From Spinacia oleracea (taxonomy: Eukaryota; Streptophyta; Magnoliopsida; Caryophyllales; Amaranthaceae), in contig NC_079492.1 of assembly GCF_020520425.1 (NCBI RefSeq), positions 139,194,361-139,258,360 of the forward strand: 64,000 nucleotides of DNA. Direction: 5' to 3'. The position numbers and the translations under genes were made by a program. Below the pieces are notes generated by a model. That model was not told the origin of the DNA and did no database searches. It saw only the letters and a list, made by a program, of their open reading frames with translations. Numbering within the stretch: position 1 is the first letter of the stretch; every line of letters starts with the position of its first letter. Of this stretch, positions 58,462 to 64,000 are shown in pieces.

Positions 58462-59086
58462 TGGGATAATCGTTTCAAAATAGAGCAAGTAAACACATTA
58501 TTAATTTTGTATTCATGTTATTATATTTTAAACAAATGTTATCTTATTTGTTATTCGTGTTATTTGTTTTACGGGATATATAGGGGAAAAAAGTCATTAG
58601 GTTGAGTATATAATCGATATTTCACATCAATATGTATGACACCACTACATGAGGAGTAAATCTATAATGTCGTAAGCAAGGTTTTTCAGTAGCTACCATA
58701 AAATGGTATCCACTATATTATTTAAATCTCAACCCTTCATTTTTAGAAAACAATGTGTCCTTTCATTTGATTGAATTTTGTATGATTTAATTCAAACCAA
58801 TTATATATGTTCCGGTGTTGAAACAATGGGTTTCAGATTGAAGTCCCCTTTGTAGATGTGGACGATCTAGCTTGAATGATTGTGTAGAATCCAAATGTAC
58901 CTGCACAATGAGCAAAGTAACTGGCATCGGGGGTGTTCCGGGAAAGCCCCTTCGATGTCTAAGTAAGTACTTGGTACGTATTTTAGAGAGAGTTCTCTAG
59001 AGAATAAGTGTTAAGGCGATAATTTGGACGTATCCTGACTTGTGTGCCTTGGCGGCTTATTTATAGTATTTGTATACTAAATGCTA
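58462..59086. other. Possible LTR-like sequence, no gene
   Basis: The part from 58819 (TGTTGAAACAATGGG) to about 59530 (ACCCTAACAACA) starts TG and ends CA and has a TTTATAGTATTT stretch, so it could be a solo LTR or leader of a retrotransposon, split by the MITE at 59087-59403. No second copy in the window supports this. Confidence 0.25.
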
Positions 59087-59403
59087 CTCCCTCCGTCCCA
59101 AAATTATCTTCCTGCTTTCCTAAACGAGCGTCCCAAAATTATCTTCCTGTTTCTAATTTTGGCTACTAAGGTCCCCACTTTTTCATGTACTATATTAATT
59201 AAAATTGAATTAAAAACCCCACCCATGTACTATATTCCACTTTTCCCATGTACTATATTCTCTTTCACATGTATTTTATTCCACTTTTCCATACAACTCA
59301 ATCATCATTTGTATTTTATTTTACTTTTTCATGTACTATATTCCACTTTTCTTAAAATCCGTATTTTTGGTCAAACAGGAAGATAATTATGGGACGGAGG
59401 GAG
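59087..59403. mobile_element. Stowaway-type MITE
   Basis: Ends CTCCCTCCGTCCCAAAATTATC and complement, TA flanks (59085-59086, 59404-59405), 317 bp. Internal repeats of CATGTACTATATTCCACTTT. No coding capacity. Confidence 0.85.
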
Positions 59404-59988
59404 TATGTAGGACATTTATTACTTAGTGGGCCTTTGGGCCGTTGTAGATTGGCTGGCTTTGTTGTTGATGGCAACCTATTGAGCTTTTGGGTTGTACGCC
59501 CAATTGGGAGTCAATTGGGTACCCTAACAACATGCCCCAGACCCATTTCATTTAAGGATAAATGGGTGGGTATTCTCTTGACGGTTTTGAAGTCCAAAAG
59601 TCCCGTCAATTTCGAAAATTGGGATTTTTGAATCCATGCATTTTTTACAAGTGTCGACTGCCTTTTCAGTTTCTTTGATCGTACGATGAAGAATTATGTG
59701 GAAGTTGAGCGATTTTTTTGGGAAAATTCCTTATAAATACGCGACCTAACTCCTCTTTTCAACCTTTATTCACACCGCTTTCTCAAATTTTAATGAATTT
59801 CGGCGCTTTTTGCTCTTGATTTCTTCAGATCTCCGCTCACCTACTGGGAATTTTCTTCGGAACTTAACATCATTCACTTTGTCGGCAAATTCTGCCTCGG
59901 ACGAAGGTAACCTTTTGTGGTTTCTTGTCTTTTATGTACTCTTCTTTTCTTCCCTACCTTTTGAACCCTAGATTTCGAGTTTTGGACC

Positions 59989-60393
59989 ATGGCCGACGGG
60001 AGGTGGAAGAAGAAGTTCACTGCAGTTTCCTCTTCTAGTGAGAGGGATGAGGAAGAGGCTCCTTTGGTTAGGCAGAGGGGGGTTTCTCAGGACCTCGGGA
60101 CTCCGGGGAGTGTTGATGTTACGGGAAGGTCTGAAGACGAGGCTCGTGTGGAATCGGGTCGACGAACCGGTGTCATTGGTCGTTTTCCCATCCAGTCCTT
60201 CTTTCCTCGTCGCTTCAAGGAGGTAGAACCTAACGGGCGGCTTGCTCCCATTTTTTATGACGTTTCTGGGAGTGTTGGTCCGGCGGGCCGAGCAGTCGGT
60301 GACACTTGGCTAGTAGAAGTGGGGAGAGGCTTTTATCATCGGTTGGTCGAAGATTTATCAAACCTCATTGTGTTAATTTTCGGTTATCAATGA
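59989..60393 (+). CDS. Hypothetical 134-residue ORF, possibly retrotransposon-derived
   Basis: An ATG in good context (GACCATGG) opens a 134-codon frame: basic start MADGRWKKKF, a Ser/Glu-rich stretch (SSSERDEEEAPLVRQRG), then GVIGRFPIQSFFPRRFKEV and an ending VEDLSNLIVLIFGYQ. I recognise no domain. Base composition is higher in GC than the flanks. A leader-like region with a possible donor (GACGAAG|GTAACC, 59908) precedes it. It could be the start of a retrotransposon gag-like protein cut short, or a gene fragment. A host gene seems unlikely. Confidence 0.35.
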   Translation: MADGRWKKKFTAVSSSSERDEEEAPLVRQRGVSQDLGTPGSVDVTGRSEDEARVESGRRTGVIGRFPIQSFFPRRFKEVEPNGRLAPIFYDVSGSVGPAGRAVGDTWLVEVGRGFYHRLVEDLSNLIVLIFGYQ

Positions 60394-60921
60394 CATGAGG
60401 ACGGAGAGACCCATCTCAGAGATGTGGTTTCCAAACACATATCCGAGGACTAGGTGGTAATTTCACCATTATTTTGAAACTTTGAGTACCATATTTGAGA
60501 AATGAACACCATTTTAAAACATCTGAGTACCATTTTTGAACCTATGAGTACCATATTTGAACTTATTTTGGTGATATATATCTGAGGTTGGAATATAGTT
60601 CATCTTTTTCACAACGCTTTTTAATATATTAGTATAGATGTCCACACTTTTGGATATTGCTAAATATGATTTAATAACATTACAACAGTTTGGCAATAGT
60701 AAACATATGTGTTAACAAAAAGCCTTGCATGCATAAGGTGTATAATAAACTAATTGTACTTGGGGTAGCTTTTACCTAGTTTTCGTAACTTTATAATATT
60801 TTGATTCACTTTTATGTTATGAAAAAAAATGATGGATAACATTTAAAGGGTTAAATGTAAAATTTATCCATTATTAATGAATTTGAATGAATAATTTTAT
60901 TAAAATTAAATTTTTTTATTA
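60394..60921. other. Non-coding stretch with a GAGTACCATATTTGA repeat
   Basis: Between 60450 and 60565 the phrase TGAGTACCATTTTTGAA recurs about four times at 25-45-bp spacing. The rest is AT-rich with no gene. Confidence 0.5.
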
Positions 60922-61176
60922 CTCCCTCTGTTCTCGAATATTAGTCCCTTTTGAAATATTGGCACTATTTACAATTAAAGAGAATTTTCTAATTTCTTTC
61001 TAATACGTATTTCAAAACATATTCATAATCTTATTTTGTTCGTCTTAATGTGCAGTTTAACAATATCAAATTTTTATATTTTTTTAACATACGTATTTGG
61101 AGATATTTACGTTAGAATATTGAGTTGAAACGAGTTGAAAAGTCAAAACAAGACTAATATTTAAAAACGGAAAGAG
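60922..61176. mobile_element. Stowaway-type MITE
   Basis: Ends CTCCCTCTGTTCTCGAATATTAGTC and a diverged complement, TA flanks, 255 bp. More diverged than the other copies. Confidence 0.75.
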
Positions 61177-61333
61177 TACTAAAAATTACAACTTTTACCT
61201 TATATCGGGGTAACTTTTATACATTATTAGTTAACTTTTACTTCAATATACAATGTTTATTATACACAAACTTAAAATAAGAATTTGATGAAATCCATCT
61301 TAAACAACAATAGATTATTTACACTAATATAAA

Positions 61334-61364
61334 CCTGGTCCACGCTAACTTAGCGTGGACCAGG
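61334..61364. repeat. Perfect 15-bp palindrome CCTGGTCCACGCTAA
   Basis: Two 15-bp arms separated by one base. Related to the imperfect hairpins at 21248-21285 and 22022-22052 (TGGTCCACAATAAATTTAGT with GTGGACCA). Confidence 0.75.
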
Positions 61365-61409
61365 GCAACGGAGTAATTTGTATGGGCAACATGTGTAACT
61401 GTCACGTTA

Positions 61410-62060
61410 CAGTCATTTTTTGATTTTAAATAGTAACTATATGCGTATTATAGTAACTATGTGTTTTAAAGAGTTACTATGTGTTTTGTAGAGTTTCAAT
61501 GCGATTTGTGTCTAACCCACTTTATATACGTTTTAAACTTTTTTATTTTTCAAAATTTCAGATCTACATTCTGTTCATTTCTCTTTCATTTCTCTCTCTT
61601 CATTTTCTCTCTATGCTTTTCAAAATTTAGCCCAAATTTCTAGGTTTTGTTCGATTTTATTCGTAATTATCTTATAATTCTTATAATTGGATCTATTAGA
61701 TGAGGAAAAATTGGGGGAAGTAGTAGACGGAGAAGGAGGTTCGTCGTTGCCAAAATCGAATCGAAAAATTTGCGCTCGTCTACAAATCTTCGCAAGAAAT
61801 TTTATAGATCACATCTCGGTTTGTTGTTTTTTAAAGAATTTTAAGTCTATTTTTATTTAAAATTGAAAATATTTGTTGTTTTGGAGAAATTAATGTTTGT
61901 GTCTTGCCAAAATATTGTTTCACTTCGCGAATTCGATCAGTGAATTCATGATTTTAAATAGTAACTATATGAGTAATACAGTAACTATATGGTTTAAAGA
62001 GGTACTATGTAATTTTAATGGTTACTATATGTGTACAATAGTTACTATATTATTTTAATG
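61410..62060. repeat. TAGTAACTAT repeat clusters flanking a non-coding core
   Basis: The phrase (A)TAGTAACTATATG and its complement recur at 61425-61490 and 61955-62050. The two clusters enclose a CT-rich, leader-like stretch (61555-61900). CACTA-3 starts directly after the second cluster. It may be an older element with subterminal repeats, interrupted by CACTA-3. Confidence 0.45.
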
Positions 62061-62094
62061 CACTAGAGGAAAAAACCTCAAGTGCGGGCTCATT

Positions 62095-62485
62095 TTAAGG
62101 GGTTTAGTGCGGGCTTTTACATGTGCAGCACATGGCCTGCCCGCACTTGGCATTTCTCAAGTGCTGCCAATATATGAGCCCGCACAAAACTATTTTTGTG
62201 CTGCCAATTTAGAAAATGTGCCCGCACTTGACAACTTTGTGCTGCCAATTTTCGAATATGTGCCCGCACTTGACAAAGTTTGTGCTGCCAATTTTCGAAT
62301 ACGTGCCCGCACTTGACAAACTTTGTGCTGCCAATTTTTTAAATGTGCCTGCACTTGACAACTTTTGTGCTGCCAATTTTTAAAATGAGCCCGCACTTGA
62401 CAAACTTTGTGCTGACAATTTTGTAAATGAGCCCGCACTTGACAACTTTTGTGCTGCCAATTTTGGGAATGAGCCCGCACTTGTG
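62095..62485 (-). repeat. Subterminal repeats of CACTA-3
   Basis: About nine units of 40-45 bp with CCCGCACTTGACAAACTTTG followed by TGCTGCCAATTTT. Short ORFs of 69-96 codons over this block are repeat artefacts. Confidence 0.92.
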
Positions 62486-62737
62486 ATATATATACGAGCC
62501 TATAAACGAGCCGTATTTGTTATATATCCTATTTTCCTGCCACATATTTTATATAATTGGACCACGCCACTAGTTAACCTCCATACATCATATAAAAAAG
62601 TACCCAATTATATAGATAATTAAATTGTACAGTTGAAAACTCGATTACATAACAGTCATAAAAAACTAGCATCCATAACCTAAAATTCATTACAAGGAAA
62701 TATCAAAAACAATACTAAAATTCACTACAAGAAAATA

Positions 62738-62833
62738 TCAAAGACAATCACTAGAAATGAAGTTTGCCAACTTTTCTCGAACTTCATTTATCTCTTCAAT
62801 CGTGAAAGGCTCCTCCCTCGAATTTTTGAGTAC
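62738..62833 (-). CDS. Terminal exon of CACTA-3, Ulp1/C48-tail-like
   Basis: After acceptor CTTCGTAAG the frame reads VLKNSREEPFTIEEINEVRE then KLANFISSDCL and a TGA, 32 codons. It aligns without gaps with the CACTA-1 exon (PREGPFTKEELDEVRDKWATYF). It is next to the tandem array, which again lies in the putative preceding intron. Confidence 0.65.
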   Translation of the reverse strand, partial: VLKNSREEPFTIEEINEVREKLANFISSDCL

Positions 62834-62953
62834 CTTACGAAGATCGACAATAAAAAAAAAAATATGTATACTTTAGTTAGTTATATTATAAATATTGTAT
62901 CGTAAAATAAAGTAAGACTTAATTTGCTCATACCAATGAAATAAAGAATAAAA

Positions 62954-64000
62954 TTGTCGTTTTCGATCCAAACTCTTAACTAATGAACCTATATAGATAT
63001 TCTAAACCTTTTACATGTTTAACATATTGTTTTTATGTTTATAAGTCTCATTATTACCTAATTTGGTCAAGTTATGCACAATTAAGGGTCGTTTAATCGT
63101 TATATGTAATAATTTTACTAACATTGTCGTTTTTGCTCCTAACTTTTAACTAATGAACCTAAAAAGGTATTCCAAACCATATAATTGTTTAACATACTTG
63201 GTTTTATGTTTCTAAGTTTCATTCTTCCCTAGTTTGGTCAAGTAATGCATATTTAAGAGTCGTTTGATCGTTATATGTCATATTTTGACTAAAATTGTCG
63301 TTTTCGCTCATAACTCTTAACTAATGAACCTAAAAAGGTATTTGAACTTTGAAGCCATATACATGGTTAACATACTTGTTTTTATGTTTCTAAGTCTCAT
63401 TCTTACCTATTTTGGTCAAGTTATGCACATTTAAGGGTCTTTTGATCCTTATATGTCATATTTTAACTAAAATTGTCATTTTCGCTCCTAATTCTTAACT
63501 AATGGACCTAAAAAGGTATTTTAAACCATATACATGTTTAACATGCTTGGTTTTATGTTTCTAAGTCTCATTCTTACCTATTTTGGTCAAATAATGCACA
63601 TTTAAGGGTCGTTTGATCCTTATATGTCATATTTTGACTAAAATTGTCGTTTTTGCTCCTAATTCTTAACTAATGGACCTAAAAAGGTATTTGAAACCAT
63701 ATACATGTTTAACATACTTGTTTTATGTTTCTAAGTCTCATTCATACCTATTTTGGTCAAGTTATGCACATTTAAGGGTCGTTTGATTGTTATATGTCAT
63801 ATTTTGACTAAAATTGTAGTTTTCGCTCCTAACTCTTAACTAATGAATCTAAAAAGGTATTTCAAACCATATACATGTTTAACATACTTGATTTTATGTT
63901 TCTAAGTCTGATTCTTACCTATTTTGGTCAAGTAATGCACATTTAAGGGTCGTTTGATCCTTATATGTCATATTTTGACTAAAATTGTCGTTTTCGCTCC
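62954..64000 (-). repeat. 171-bp tandem array in CACTA-3
   Basis: Seven starts of TTGTCGTTTTCGCTC (one TTGTAG, one TTGTCA): 62954, 63124, 63295, 63473, 63644, 63814 and 63985, i.e. steps of 170 or 171 bp with one of 178 caused by an 8-bp insertion (GAACTTTG region, 63341-63352). It continues past the edge. Orientation matches the CACTA-2 array on the plus strand; relative to its own terminal exon it matches CACTA-1. Confidence 0.95.

Larger units (their letters stand above)
62061..64000 (-). mobile_element. CACTA-3: 5'/3' part of an En/Spm-type element, running off the right edge
   Basis: The terminal repeat CACTAGAGGAAAAA at 62061 is identical to that of CACTA-1; the flanking triplet is ATG. 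Subterminal repeats (GTGCGGGC, TTTGTGCTGCCAATTTTCGA) differ from CACTA-1 and CACTA-2. A terminal exon on the minus strand (62738-62833) and a 171-bp tandem array follow. Since the terminal exon is near this end, the window shows the 3' end of the element. The other end and target copy are outside. Confidence 0.88.

Noticed and set aside
62107-62545. Frames of 68-96 codons with repeated QNWQHKSCQVRAHL
   Set aside because: Artefacts of the CACTA-3 subterminal repeats.

Overview
The window is plant nuclear DNA. It is AT-rich and gene-poor, with spliceosomal introns and many transposable elements (TEs). The copia LTR repeat, the Stowaway copies and the CACTA families suggest a Caryophyllales species. 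Spinach (Spinacia) is my best guess, from remembered resemblance of the 1.4-kb LTR; no search was run.

Two cellular genes are supported, both on the minus strand. The first (1327-6793, continuing past base 1) encodes the N-terminal part of a PIAL-type E4 SUMO ligase; seven coding exons can be joined in frame. The second (13941-20831) is a complete type-1 serine/threonine protein phosphatase (PP1/TOPP): four coding exons, 321 residues, all catalytic motifs present, last coding exon only 15 nt. Their introns and the space between them hold a LINE relic, a 5'-truncated LINE with 19-bp target duplications, a Harbinger-like element full of a 31-bp minisatellite, Stowaway MITEs and a SINE-like sequence.

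Bases 21000-27100 are a TE graveyard: a complete small Helitron, the GC-hairpin 3' end of a second, a Mutator-like foldback element, a MITE within a MITE, a GGGTACCCG-rich repeat split by a MITE, and a truncated Ty1/copia pseudogene with its 3' LTR.

From 27125 to the end CACTA (En/Spm) transposons dominate. CACTA-1 (27125-33507, TSD TTA) carries a broken ABCB transporter fragment. An outer CACTA (34211-57363, TSD CTA) is 23 kb long because two elements inserted into it: a copia-type LTR retrotransposon (35834-46303, TSD GGTTG) that splits an exon, and CACTA-2 (46520-52699, TSD AAA), which carries captured VPS9-like and MLO-like exons. CACTA-3 starts at 62061 and leaves the window. CACTA-1, -2 and -3 have different subterminal repeats but share two things: a tandem array of one 160-171-bp repeat family, and, next to it, a short terminal exon like the C-terminal end of a Ulp1/C48 peptidase module. 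The outer element has the same terminal exon without an array. This shared array-plus-exon cassette is the most unusual pattern here. SINE, Helitron, LTR-like and MITE debris fills 57400-62060.

Exon joins, target duplications and repeat periods were read by hand from the sequence. Family names come from recognised motifs, not from a database.
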